Shown: positions 52,077 to 62,294 of the stretch, piece by piece | How the letters are laid out: the number at the start of each line of letters is the position of its first letter | How positions within the stretch are numbered: position 1 is the stretch's first letter | Assembly (NCBI GenBank): GCA_018136815.1 | Contig: CM030932.1 | Coordinates: 186,001 to 250,000, forward strand | DNA: 64,000 bases | Direction: 5' to 3' | DNA from: Isochrysis galbana | Taxonomy: Eukaryota; Haptophyta; Isochrysidales; Isochrysidaceae | Made by a program: the position numbers and the translations under genes | Notes under the pieces: generated by a model | What the model saw: the letters and a program-made list of their open reading frames with translations, nothing else | What the model was told of the DNA's origin: nothing | Database searches by the model: none

Positions 52077-52636
52077 TAGGCCCAGGCGGAAATATTCCGA
52101 AAAACTTGCCCATAATACAAGCAAACACTTCAGCGCGCGGAGACAGAGGTCCGTTGCCATACGAAAACAGGAGTTTCATTGAAGAATACCAAATGAAGGG
52201 GAACGGAGCGAGAGAGATCGAATTGAGGCGATTCTCAACAACGGTATCTGGATATATGACGGATAACCGGGTACCTGGAAGTATCTGGTATGCCAGGATT
52301 AGGGGTGGGGAGGGGAAGACAAAAAAAAACCGCGAGTCGCTTCTTCGGGCTGTTTTTTTTCTTGAGAAACTGGGCGAATTCCCCCCTGCCCCTTTCCGTC
52401 CTTTCCGTCGCGGGGGGGGGAGCGATGACGTCCCCGGCCCACCCTAACAGGCAGACCTTCGCCGCACTCCAGAAGGAGTGTGGCGGCGGTCCGCCCCTCC
52501 GCACGAGGGGGAATCGGTTGAGACGGTCCTAGCGGCCCTCTCACCGGTCCCTCGACGTTCCCGCCATCCTCAGAGTCCGTTATTCCTTTTTCACCTGCCA
52601 GCATCCTGGTCGCTGCCCCCACCTCACCCACACCTC

Positions 52637-54438
52637 ATGCCCCTGCCCAGTGACATGATGAACGGCGACCCGACGCGCTCCGACGCGCATCAAGAGCGCG
52701 AAAGCACTTATGCGGAGCTGCCCTGCCTCGCAATCACCCCAGCCGCTCGCTCCGAACCCGATGCATGCAAGATGGAGCGCCCCCTCACCCACGCAAGTGC
52801 AAACCGCGCAGTATTCAACCTGTGCTCGGTCCAGGCGCTCGAGCAATGTTTACGACTCACAGAAACTTTCACCCCAGAGCAACGGAATCTTTTTGAGGCA
52901 TTTGTTGCTACGCAGAGCGAGGCTTCGCGTGACAACGAACCGGGTCTCTTCGACACCATGGAGATATGCAATGACGGCGATGCTGGCATCGTAGATCGTG
53001 GAAAATTCTACGCGCCTGGAGCAGCGGACGCGACAGCGCACGAGGTGCTCCTCCTCGCGCTGCTGCTCACAGCGCATCTCGACGCCGACATCAGGCGAGT
53101 GCAAGCATGGGTGCTTGCACTCGACGCTACGAACGACCGCCTAGCTGAGTCGGTCTTTGGAACGTACGACCGCGTACTTCAACAAAATAAGGGCATCTCG
53201 ATGGAGGCGGCATCAGCAGTGGCGCAGAGCATAAGGGCAAAGAGCTTCGTCACGGGCGGCGTGTACGACTCTCTACCACCAAAGGAGCAGGACGCCCTTT
53301 TTGAGCTAGCTCGTCTGACGGTAAAGCCCACTAGCCTCCACTAGCCACTAGCCCTCCCTCTATATAGTAGTATTACTTTTATTTGATTGGGAAGTCGCAG
53401 TTCACTCTTAAGAGCTCATAGACATTCCTATTTTGCTAAGTAGGTACGAGATGAGCGAGCAATCGACAAGGCTGACCACGCCGAGCTGGACAAATACATC
53501 GCCATGAAGCGCCGCACCAACTCCGAGAACGAGCTCAAAGCCCTGGTGGAGCGCTACGCCATCGCCCTCTCCTTGTACCAACGCTGGGAGACTTGCGGTG
53601 TCAACACTGTCACCGAAATGAGATCTTCCCTCGCTAAAATGGCCAAGGATGCGAAAACTTGCGGAGCACACCCTGGCGGGCGATCGGCAGACCCGACGCA
53701 GCAGCAGCTCGATTGGCTCCGCGAGCAACTCGAGATGCGCGTGATCGGCCTCGGGTTTGTGCACTTCAAGCTTCAATGGTCGTCAAGCAGCGATGCGACC
53801 GTCGGCACGGTGGCGAGCCTATCGGAGATGCTGAAGGAGATGCTCACCGAAGAAAATCAGCGCCGGCGCACCGGCAATCTCCCGAGGAGGGCGGCGGTGC
53901 CCGTGATGAAGCGCAAGACTTTCAAAGAGTTGGGCACGCCAACGGTGCAAGCTGCGAGTACGTCGATGACAACCAAAGAGCTCTCGATCCCGAGCAGCTT
54001 CTGAAGTTGGCTAAGCGTAAACGCGAGGAGCTAGAGATCGAGGGCGAACTCGATATTACCAGCGACCGGCAACCTGCTAAGCCGCCCAAGCTGAACGACG
54101 AGTTTGTCGGGGCGGAGATCGAGATCAATTGGCGTTACTGGACTTTGGACGAGAAGACGGGGAAGCGGAAGGCGATGCTCATTTGGTGCGCGGGTGAGGT
54201 CGTGCAGATCGCCAACGGCACCTCAGATAAAGAGAGCCCGCGTTGCAAGAAGATCCTACAAGCAGGAGCGGTGCGCATCCGTTGGCCAGCCGATGCGGAC
54301 TTCGAAGAGGAGGAGACGTTTTCGTGGTCTGTCTTGACGGAGGGTAATTGGAACCGCAATAAGCACATGGGGTGGCGGTTTAGTCCTGCAGAGCTAGTGA
54401 AGCGTGGGATGCAGCCCTCGGTAGCCAACGCGGAATGA
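52637..54438 (+). CDS. Two-exon haptophyte-type gene carried by the transposon
   Basis: Exon 1 from ATG 52637 (or 52652) to 53320; intron 53321-53443 (GTAAAG ... AAGTAG, phase 0); exon 2 from 53444. The protein is helical: VQALEQCLRLTETFTPEQRN, ALVERYAIALSLYQRWETCG, WLREQLEMRVIGLGFVHFKL. A block VPVMKRKTFKELGTPTVQA follows. The C-terminus has WRYWTLDEKTGKRKAMLIWC, GEVVQIANGTSD and GAVRIRWPAD, like a small beta-barrel domain. From memory this order resembles a multicopy family of uncharacterised haptophyte (Emiliania-type) proteins; that needs a search. One base appears lost near 53953, shifting the frame between QAA and EYVDDNQRALDPEQLLKLA, so this copy is probably a slightly damaged gene unless a tiny intron is used. 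Confidence 0.6.
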
Positions 54439-55500
54439 CTCTCATAGTGTAAGTTTGCCCATAGCTACCCGATTGAGTGCCTAAATTGAACGAAAAAGAG
54501 CAAAAACAAAACATTTTTAACGATAGTAAGGAGAAAAATATATATCACTACTCTTACGTAACGAGCACGACATTCACGTACGGATTCTCGGACTGCCCGT
54601 TTCGAAAGGCGCTCAGAAAGACTGTCGCCGTTCGGCTCAGCTCTACGGAATGGGCCAAGTAGAGGGTTCGCCCCTCTCCTTCTAGCCCGCACCCGCACTC
54701 GACAGGGAGGCCTCCCATCGGTGGTCGGATGGGCATTCCTGGAGGGGCACAGCTCCCCCAGAAGCATCCGCGTCGATCTCGACGGCGTCGGCCGCGCTCG
54801 CGACCGCGCAGGGATCCCAGAGTGCCAAGCGCTCTGTTGGGGCTTGCGATGTGAAGGCGGCCAGTGCTGGTGGGGGGTACGGGCGCGCTTGGAGGGGGTA
54901 GATCGCGCGTGGTCGATTGTGTTTTGGTTGGTAAAGTGCTCCCAGCCCTCGATATTCAGCATGCGCGATCGCCAATGGCCTCCCTGCGGGGTTGGCTCTT
55001 TGGCGCTCACGTGTGCCCACAGCGCCTGCAAAATTCAGGCCGTGGCGCGCGTTATTCGTCGAGATATGGCACAGGCTGGACGCTGCCTTGTTTGTACATG
55101 TACTTGGGGCTGAATTTACCGGTATCGGCGGTTGATTGGCGGTGTGATGTCCCGGCGACTCATTTTTGTACTGCTGGTCCAACGGCCCAACATGTGTCTG
55201 TGTGTATTGCGTTGGGGGTATGTAAAAGAATGTAGATATACGTTCAAATTATGGGCAGCTAGCTCGTGTCTCAACCCCACCATAACCACCGGTACCCAAC
55301 CAGCAAAAAAACGCCGGTTGGCGACCATGAGCGGCTTTCAAGCGATCGCCAAAGTGGCGACGCTCAACTGAGCGGGCCCGTCGATTGCACCCGACCAAAA
55401 AATGAGATTTTTCGCCCGTCAGAGCGCGCGCGCGCGAAAGAACTAGAAGCTGAGACTTGGAAGGTGCATTCCTACCATCACAACAAAGTGTCCCATGCCA
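54439..55500. other. Transposon interior without recognised gene
   Basis: Minus-strand frames at 54465-55031 and 54682-55182 include GGHWRSRMLNIEGWEHFTNQNT, which looks protein-like but matches nothing I know. They may be remains of a transposase. Confidence 0.3.
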
Positions 55501-56065
55501 TCATAAGGCCAATTGGGCCCAATTCTGAAAAGTCGATTTTTCCCCTCCCCACCCCTACCAGGATTTACTATCTGGATATCCGGCTGCCTGGTAGCGCGGC
55601 GCACGATCCCTATCTGGATACCTGGATCCGTCTACTTAATAGGCAAAGATACCTTTTATCTGGATATCTGGTAAACCGGTTACGGGTCTTAGGAAGGGGT
55701 TGTCTGCGTTCTCCCGCCTCCCGCCAACCGCCAACAGTGCTGTTCCCATGCGACTCCGCTCCCGGGGGCTCACGGATTATGATAGTAACACGAGTAAATA
55801 TCACGTATTGAGAGTTGAACTAACCAAGCTCGCACTGGATCTTTATTTTTATTTTTCGCGCTTTCGCGCCTTGTGCTAGTGCCGCCGGCCATGCGCCATG
55901 CCTTTCTAATGATTTTCTTGTTGAAAGGGGGGTTTTGTTTTTGATCTCGTTGCTTGAGCAGCCCAAATATTCCGCAAAATATGCGAAATATTTTTTGGGC
56001 CATATTCGCCCAAATATCCCGCGAAATATCCTGAATATTTCCGCCTGGGCCTACCAATGACGGCG

Positions 56066-56522
56066 GGCAGGCCGCCTGGCGGTTCGGCGTCAAGGAGCAC
56101 CGCCGCTTCTTCTTGGACGGGTGGGCACTATGGCACTATCCTCCTCGGGCGTGCTGGGCGGCTCAGGAGGCTGCTTGGGAGAGGCAGCACGGCAACGCCT
56201 CACAAAGTCGCCACCCGTGCGCCTCCCGTGCTGCGGGGGCTCGACCACCTTCAGGCGCGCCATGCCGCCCGGCTCTCGCGAGAGCGGCGGAGCGGCGAGA
56301 TTTTTCGTGGCAAGGCGATCGGCCGTCTAGGGGGCACCAAAATCCTTATTTGTCAATAACAAAAACGTAATGTTCGGCAGCCCTTGATGGCTCTTCGTGC
56401 CAAATTTTTTGGTAGTCTTTCGCCCCCGTGTACCCGCTATTCCCCTCTCAACATGAATTTCTTTTCTGTAAACTTTATTGCCCCTATTTTGGCGATGCGG
56501 TTCAGTAATGGAACGGAGGTAG
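56066..56522. mobile_element. Second, truncated mariner/Stowaway-like copy
   Basis: Reverse orientation relative to 3511-4523. The right end TCAGTAATGGAACGGAGGTA lies at 56502-56521 (last base 56522), followed by TA. The inner 430 bp match 3532-3945 with moderate divergence (shared AAGGAGCACCGCCGCTTCTT, CTCTCGCGAGAG). The opposite end is not found. Confidence 0.8.
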
Positions 56523-56524
56523 TA

Positions 56525-56765
56525 TGTATTTGGCCTCATTTCAAATACATTCGAGGCCTACGGCCTACAACCCAGGTTGCGCTTCAAATACAGCCAAATA
56601 CATATGTATTTGGCCTCTGGCCAAATACGGTAAATACGTATTTCCCATCTAGGGTCACCGGGCCTGCATCAACTACAACTACTCGCTCAGCATCAGCATA
56701 TCATCAGCATTATCATTACATCATTATCATTATCAGCATCAGCATCAGCATCAACGACGACAGCC
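56525..56765. repeat. AAATAC palindromes and (ATCAGC)n
   Basis: Inverted words built on CAAATACATATGTATTTGG (56575-56630) and a hexamer array ATCAGC/ATTATC (56690-56755). Confidence 0.75.
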
Positions 56766-56976
56766 GCCTCACCCTCATCGTGGGGGACAGCCGTGTCGAC
56801 GCCCATGTATCCACTAGGCCCTGATCCACCACGCCTCCCCTCGCCGCTGCGGTGGTAGAGGAGCCTGAGCACGACGACAGTGCCCGAGGTGTGCGACCGT
56901 ACGGCGGTACGGCGGCGGCAAGCGGCTCACGGAGGTGTTCACTACATACTCCATAGTAAGAGTAAAGAAACCAATC

Positions 56977-57846
56977 ATGGAATCTAGAAGTCTGGTGTGG
57001 GAGGCCGCGGCGCACCTGCCTCCGCTCTCCTCGTGTCTCCGCCTCCTCCGCCCTCGGCCTCCGCCTGCCTCCACCCTCCGTTCTCCGCCGCCTCGTGCTT
57101 TTGCGCCCCTTCCTCCGCTTCTTCCACCTCCTCGACGGAGCTGGCATCGTGCATCTTGCATGCACCGTAGCGGACAGGCTGCCGTAGCACAGCGTGCGAT
57201 GTCGGCGCTGAGATGCGGCACGGTGCATATTGAGCCAAACTGGCTCGCGGGCGAGTCTCTCGCGAACGTGCGAGGCGCGGCGGCACAGCTGCTTATTGAG
57301 CGCGGCACAGCAGGCCACGTCGGACGTCATGCCCGCCTCGACACCACCGCCCGACGCTGCCTAACCGCTGATCTGTTGGAGGACGAGACGCTCGCTGCGC
57401 TCGGAGGTAAGCATCCTTCGCTACTTGACGTCTTGAGGCAGCTGGATGAGCTGCGCTCCGAGATGGCCAGACGCGGGCGCAGCCTCCTTCCACACGCTGA
57501 GGTGCAGCTGCTCCGGTACGACCCCGGGGGACACTATGAGCGCCATATCGACGCCGGTGCTGGGATGGCGGGAAAGCCAGTCTGCAGATCGGTATCGCTG
57601 CTGTTGTATCTCACGCCAGAGGACTGGAGCGATCGGGACGGCGGGAAACTGCGAGTCTTCCTCCCCAACGAAGACGACAATGGCTTGGCTGCTAGCGGCC
57701 ATGTGCACGAAGAACATCTTGACATTCGGCCTGCTGCGGGAACGTTGCTAGTGTTTGACAGTGCAACAGTGCCCCATGCTGTACTCCCAACAGCCCGCGA
57801 GCGTATTGTTTGTGTTGCGTGGTTCCTTTCTAGGCGAATCACATAG
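56977..57846 (+). CDS. 2OG-Fe(II) oxygenase, prolyl-4-hydroxylase-like
   Basis: 289 aa from ATG 56977. The C-terminal half is a double-stranded beta-helix dioxygenase: VQLLRYDPGGHYERHIDAG with the iron-binding H190-x-D192, SVSLLLYLTPEDW, GGKLRVFLP, then GTLLVFDSATVPHAVLPT with distal H267 and the Arg (RERI) about 10 residues later that grips 2-oxoglutarate. This spacing is that of the P4H/EGL9 group, which hydroxylates proline in protein substrates. The N-terminal 60 residues are Pro/Arg/Ser-rich and may be a targeting leader or, if ATG 57200 (MSALRCGTVHIEPNW) is used, not translated. All catalytic residues are present. Single exon. Confidence 0.88.
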   Translation: MESRSLVWEAAAHLPPLSSCLRLLRPRPPPASTLRSPPPRAFAPLPPLLPPPRRSWHRASCMHRSGQAAVAQRAMSALRCGTVHIEPNWLAGESLANVRGAAAQLLIERGTAGHVGRHARLDTTARRCLTADLLEDETLAALGGKHPSLLDVLRQLDELRSEMARRGRSLLPHAEVQLLRYDPGGHYERHIDAGAGMAGKPVCRSVSLLLYLTPEDWSDRDGGKLRVFLPNEDDNGLAASGHVHEEHLDIRPAAGTLLVFDSATVPHAVLPTARERIVCVAWFLSRRIT

Positions 57847-57997
57847 CCATCTCTCGTGGGATTGCTATTCAGAGCTGCTCTTTAGGTAGCAAGTTCTCAC
57901 GCTGCCGCCTAGTCGCGCAGGAGGAAGAGAACTAGACCACTAGGGACTAGCAAGTAGCAAGGGATTGAGGAATGCCGCTCGCCCCTACGACCCCCAC

Positions 57998-58100
57998 ATC
58001 CCGAGCCCCTAAGTAGCGCACGAGGGGAGTGGCCAGAAGGCAGGTTGCGGGGAAGAGAATACGGAATGGACATGGCTTCAGCAAAGAAACCCCAGGGTCA
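57998..58100 (+). mobile_element. LINE-like 3' UTR fragment
   Basis: CCCCTAAGTAGCGCACGAGG, then GGACATGGCTTCAG and AACCCCAG match the 3' UTR at 49000-49090. It is cut off at the hairpin of the next copy. Confidence 0.7.
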
Positions 58101-58102
58101 CA

Positions 58103-58590
58103 AACTAAGTTTATAACTTGGTTCACATGGGGAGACGTGCCTCGTGCCCTCCCTCTCCCTCATGTACGTCAGTTATCAACTCTCTCCTCCGGGGGGCCTG
58201 TCATGTCGGTCAACCTCAGCCTCTGCCTCTTCGCATGAGCTGAACACTCACCACACAACAACCCAAAACCCCATTGGCCACAGTGGGGGGGCGCGCCTTG
58301 GCCTTGGTAGGGTAGGTCGGTCGCACTCCAGGGTTCGTGTAGGAACGTTCCACAATTGGAAGCACACTTGGGCAAGGTAGCAACTGGTGTTCCACATTGG
58401 GAAAGTGGTGTTCCACACCTCACTGTTCCACAGCTCAAAAGGGTGTTCCTATAAGTGTTCCGCGTTCCGCCACAGCTCACAATGGACAATGGTGTTCCTA
58501 TAAGTGTAAGTGTTCCACAGCTCACAAGGGTGTTCCAGTGTTCCTATAAGTATTCCACAGGTCGGACCAAAAGAAAGGGGACCCATGATG
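58103..58590 (+). mobile_element. Short LINE-like derivative, third subfamily
   Basis: Begins with hairpin AACTAAGT, loop TTAT, AACTTGGTT (58103-58123), then ATGGGGAGACGTGCC. About 190 bp resemble the minus copy at 29.7-29.9 kb. Later sequence has GTGTTCC(A/T) words repeated many times (58340-58560). The 3' boundary is uncertain. Confidence 0.5.
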
Positions 58591-58602
58591 CACATATGTA
58601 CT

Positions 58603-58682
58603 TATATCCCGGGCTCGAACCCCACTGCTGGCAGCCCACGCCTAGACTGCTGGTAACTACGCCACGGCTGAGCTCGCCCTCC
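58603..58682 (-). tRNA. tRNA-like or tRNA-derived sequence
   Basis: The minus strand has an A-box-like TGGCGTAGTTACC and a B box GGTTCGAGCCC about 40 nt later, with a possible anticodon stem CAGTC/GGCTG. The T stem and acceptor stem do not pair well, so a tRNA pseudogene or SINE head is more likely than a working tRNA. Confidence 0.3.
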
Positions 58683-58714
58683 TCCCTCCTCACCACCTCG
58701 TAAATGACTTTTTA

Positions 58715-59110
58715 AAGATGCCCCTGGCGACCCCTAGAGGCTCCTGGAGGCCAGTTCAGGGGGCAGAGGAGGCTGGGGCTGGGCCCTGGCCTCCCCTGCC
58801 TCTCCCTCGCTAGCGCTCCTGGGCCTCAGGGGCCCCCACTCTGCACCTGTCTGCTGTGTGCCTGTCGAACAGGGGGGAGGGGGGGTTGGAGCGATGGGCT
58901 GGCCACGAGGGGCCAGGTGGAGCGAATCAGGCGAGCCTGTCAGGGAGAGAGTGGGTCAGCATGGCAGTGGGCTCCTGGCAAGCCATCAGACATGCCAAGA
59001 GCATGGGTGGTTCCTCCCCCATGGATGGCCCATGGCAGGGGAGGAGTGGAGAGTGGAGAGAGGGGAGGGCTCGTGCCCCCCCATGGGCGAACTAAGTATA
59101 AACTTAGTTG
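58715..59110 (-). mobile_element. Short LINE-like derivative, same subfamily as copies C and D
   Basis: The minus strand starts with a perfect hairpin (AACTAAGT, loop TTAT, ACTTAGTT; 59090-59109), then ATGGGGGGGCACGAGCC. Sequence down to about 58715 is close to 27040-27440 (shared GGGGGAGGAACCACCCAT and CTGGCCACGAGGGGCCAG-type blocks). Confidence 0.75.
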
Positions 59111-60240
59111 GACGAGCCAGAGTCTGAGACTCTTGCGGCTACACCTACACCTACAACTACAACGACGAGGACGCCAGGACGCCTACTATTGGGTGGAACC
59201 TCTTGCCCCTCGACAATGCTTCAGAGGATGAGGATGAGGTAGACACAGCCACCTCGGGAGGATCTGACGGATCGAGCATGACCACGGGCTCGATATGCGA
59301 TGATTCGGAAGGGAGACGGTCGGCGGAAGGCGCGGCGAAGGTGGCCGGGAGTGATGGAATGACGGGCTGGACCACCTCCTCAGCAGAGGAAGGCGGGAGG
59401 ACGGGCTTGGGCGAGGGCGAGCGCGACGACGGAGCGGATATGGCTGGGCGGATCGGGATGGATAGGCTAGGGCTGAGGGCTGAGGGAGTGGAGAGGTTTG
59501 GTATTGAGGTAGTGTTGAGAACGAGGGACGAGAACGGGAACGAGGACGAGAACGAGAGCGACGAACGAAGAACGACAGACGACAGACGGCTAGAGGCCGA
59601 TGGACCGACGAGATGACACTACACTCACGTCAACACTCTCCACACTAACGTATCCCTATCACGGAACGCACAGGAACCCGCTGACAGATCGAACAAGGAA
59701 GAGAATGCCGATAAGAGAGCGACGGGGCGACGGACGATCCGACGGGGCGACAGTTACGCACAGGAATAAGGAGGGAACCTTTCGAAAACCCTTAAGTGAT
59801 TTGATGAAGACCGAAGTAGGACAGCGCCACGATATAATCCAACGGCCAACACCTGAGGGGGAATCAGGGTCACACAAGGGGGCGGTTCCTTGCACCGGCG
59901 ATACCTGAACGCGCGACTTAGCCTAAAAACGCGAGGAGCACGCAAGGAGGCAAGCCAGGTGAGGGGCAAGCAGGCGACAAGGGAGGCGACAAAGGAGGCG
60001 AGGGCAACAAGGGCGAATGGGCGAATGTAGGACCCCGCGACGGTGACTCGTGGCTAGCCTGCAAGGAGGGAACATAGAAACGCAAACAACTTCTAAAACA
60101 AAAAGGTCGATCGCGGATGCGACAGGATCGCGCGCGTGGGAGAATCAAAGCAGGGAATGTCGGATGTCGGGCGAATCCCCATAACAAACGTAGTAGTTCC
60201 GCGTCGGCCGATCGCCGGCTGTCGGCCTAGCAATGGCTGC
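59111..60240. other. Intergenic, no supported gene
   Basis: Asp/Glu/Ser-rich frames at 59203-59616 look compositional. Repeated GGAGGCGA/GCAAGCAGGCGAC words lie at 59945-60010. Confidence 0.45.
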
Positions 60241-60280
60241 CAGCTGCGGTGAGGAGCCCAAGCTCAGGCGCCTCGCGAGG

Positions 60281-60839
60281 GATGTGGGAGGCCTGCGGCG
60301 AATCGAACGACCATGAGGACGACCATAGCGACTCCGACGAGTCGCGTTCCGAGCCAATCGTGCCCAACAAGATCAAGTCCGGCGAGTACACCTGGACTCT
60401 TCGACCTCCACAGTACGTGAAGAGGGACCAGCGCACGGAGCCTCGTTCAAAGCCGTCGCTAAACCGGGGCGACCAGGTGTTGGACAGCATCGACAAGTTG
60501 TGGACGTTCTTGTTTCCCGACGGCATGCTGGCAAAAATAGTGGCTCGAACAAACCCGAAGCTTCAAGGACTCCGACCCGAAGACAAGAAGACCGACGAGG
60601 GCGAGATTTTGCAATGGATGGGCTACGCCATTGCTGTGTCGATTCACTCGGGCATACCGCTCGACAAGATGTGGTCCGACACTCCGCAAACTGAATCTCT
60701 TCTGCCCCCGCCGAGGTTGGGTCGGCATGGCATGAGCTTTCGACGATTCTGTCGGCTCAGGACCGTCATGACCTTTGGCGACGAGGACGCGATCAAGTTG
60801 TCTCTCGATCCCTGGGCATTTGTTCGCCTCCACCACTAA
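60281..60839 (+). CDS. PiggyBac-type transposase, N-terminal piece
   Basis: From ATG 60281 the frame has an acidic start (SNDHEDDHSDSDESRSEP), then WTFLFPDGMLAKIVARTNPK, EILQWMGYAIAVSIHSGIPL, MWSD and GMSFRRFCRLRTVMTFGD. This order (start of the DDE_Tnp_1_7 fold: helices before the first catalytic Asp) is typical of piggyBac transposases. It stops at 60839, before any catalytic Asp, so the gene is truncated. No TTAA-flanked ends were found. Confidence 0.75.
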
Positions 60840-61249
60840 ATAAGTGCTCCATCCCATTGCTGCAAGTTTGGGGTACAATGTAGAAATTGGGGTAAAGAAC
60901 CGAACCCCTTTAAGCGTTAGAATTAGAGTTAGAGTTACTTTTCGGCTTTTATACTAGCGAATTTTCGCACAAGTTTTGTGAAAGTTACTCTTTTCACGGT
61001 TTCCCTCCCCCAAATTTCTCGAAATTTCTTCGCGCTGAGACGTCCCCCAAATTTCGCAAAAAGTTTCGCGAAACTCTTACCAGGCCCTAGCGATGCTTCT
61101 CGCCATCCAGCAGGGGGAGTCGCGGCCAGATGGTGACGAGGGGCGAAAGGGTCGGGGTCGGGGGAGTGTGGGTGTCAATCAACGTCGATGTCGGACTTTT
61201 GCGTGAAAGTAGTTGGTCCGAAGTCGCGGGCGCGGCGAGAGCATATTAT
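60840..61249. other. Intergenic, A/T-richer, no gene
   Basis: Contains TTAGAATTAGAGTTAGAGTTA and repeated AAATTTC(T/G)CGAAA words (61010-61080). Confidence 0.5.
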
Positions 61250-61483
61250 TGTTGTATTCCTGCCCATTTGAATGAATGAAGGCTGCAAGCTGCAAGCATG
61301 AATATTCGTGTAAGGTACGCCCACACTCACAGTTGAATCGCCATTGCCGCCTTCGCTGAGAAAACGAATGTATGATTGGCAGACGACGAGGCAATGAGCT
61401 CCCCGCAAGAACCGCGTGCCACGCTAGCTGCCGGCGCGCCCTCGCTGGCAATCTCCAAGAGTGAGATCAGCCTTGATCTGACA
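61250..61483 (+). mobile_element. Compact solo LTR, 5-bp duplication ATTAT
   Basis: Starts TGTTGTATTCCTGCCC and ends CTGACA, matching both ends of the Gypsy LTR at 8935-10340. ATTAT lies on both sides (61245-61249, 61484-61488). At 234 bp it lacks the middle of the long LTR, so it is either a deleted copy or a short subfamily. Confidence 0.88.
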
Positions 61484-62294
61484 ATTATTCAAATTTTGGA
61501 GCGGTGTTTTTATAGTAGTATTAATATTAGCGACGAGGTTCGAGGTCTGTGTCTCTGTGCTAATACCCATATTGTTTCGCGATCGATAAGTTACTATCGA
61601 AATCGCGGTTACTAATACTAATTACTACTATGATAAAAAGCCAAAAATCTGCTATTTTAAAACTAGTTGTACAACCGACGGTCCACTTTGGACGGAATGC
61701 GACCTAAGCGCCGAAACCCCGCGCCTCCAACGCCCGGTCGATGCCGGTCAATGCCTCTAATCACTACCATAGCAGCAAGCGAATCAAGCTGGGTACAATC
61801 CGCGTTCTCCCTCTCCTCGTAGCTCCTCTTACACATCAATGTTGGCATTCGGCATTACAACCGGCCCCATGCATCCCAAATGGCAGGGCGACCGACAGGA
61901 ATCGAGCGCGAAGGGCAGCTTCGAGTAGACGGCATGTTACAACGCTGGCCTTCAGGGAGCCTCATGACTGGACGGGCGAGCATGTGGTTCAGGGGCCAAG
62001 GCAGTCATGGAATGAGTGTCGTCGAACGAAGAAGCCATCTCCAGATCCAAGGTTGCGTGGATACCACTTGAAGAGGAGGTTTGGTTGGATGAGTTATCAG
62101 CGCCACTTCTAAATGATCCTGCCCCAACCATAGATGCATACGCCGAGCCAACGTCCGTAAAATCGGAAGCAGTGCCTACGAGACACCACCGGAGGGGACA
62201 TCGGGCATGGGCTTAAGCACATGTTAGTTGATGGCGGAGTGTTGTGCACCCGTCACACCCGAGACGCGCCACGCTTGAGAAGCGGCTTTTCATG
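61484..62294. other. Intergenic, no supported gene
   Basis: Lies downstream of the minus-strand gene ending at 62295 and probably includes its 3' UTR. Nothing recognised. Confidence 0.45.

Larger units (their letters stand above)
52077..56053 (+). mobile_element. DNA transposon, 21-bp TIRs and 8-bp duplication
   Basis: The left end starts TAGGCCCAGGCGGAAATATT; the reverse complement of the right end starts identically for 21 bp. An 8-bp duplication flanks it, as in hAT and KDZ-type elements. Subterminal TATCTGGATA motifs occur on both sides (two at 52243-52290; three at 55568-55670), together with an inverted GGTAGGGGTGGGGAGGGG-type block (52300-52316; 55540-55560). Inside lies a two-exon gene (52637-54438). 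I see no recognisable transposase catalytic core, so this is either a new transposase type or a cargo-bearing non-autonomous element. It is inserted in an LTR fragment. Confidence 0.8.

Noticed and set aside
58603-58682. Functional tRNA gene
   Set aside because: A and B boxes are present but T and acceptor stems do not pair; kept only as a tRNA-like feature.
59203-59616. 137-aa Asp/Glu-rich frame as a gene
   Set aside because: Compositional bias only; the opposite strand is equally open and no motif is present.
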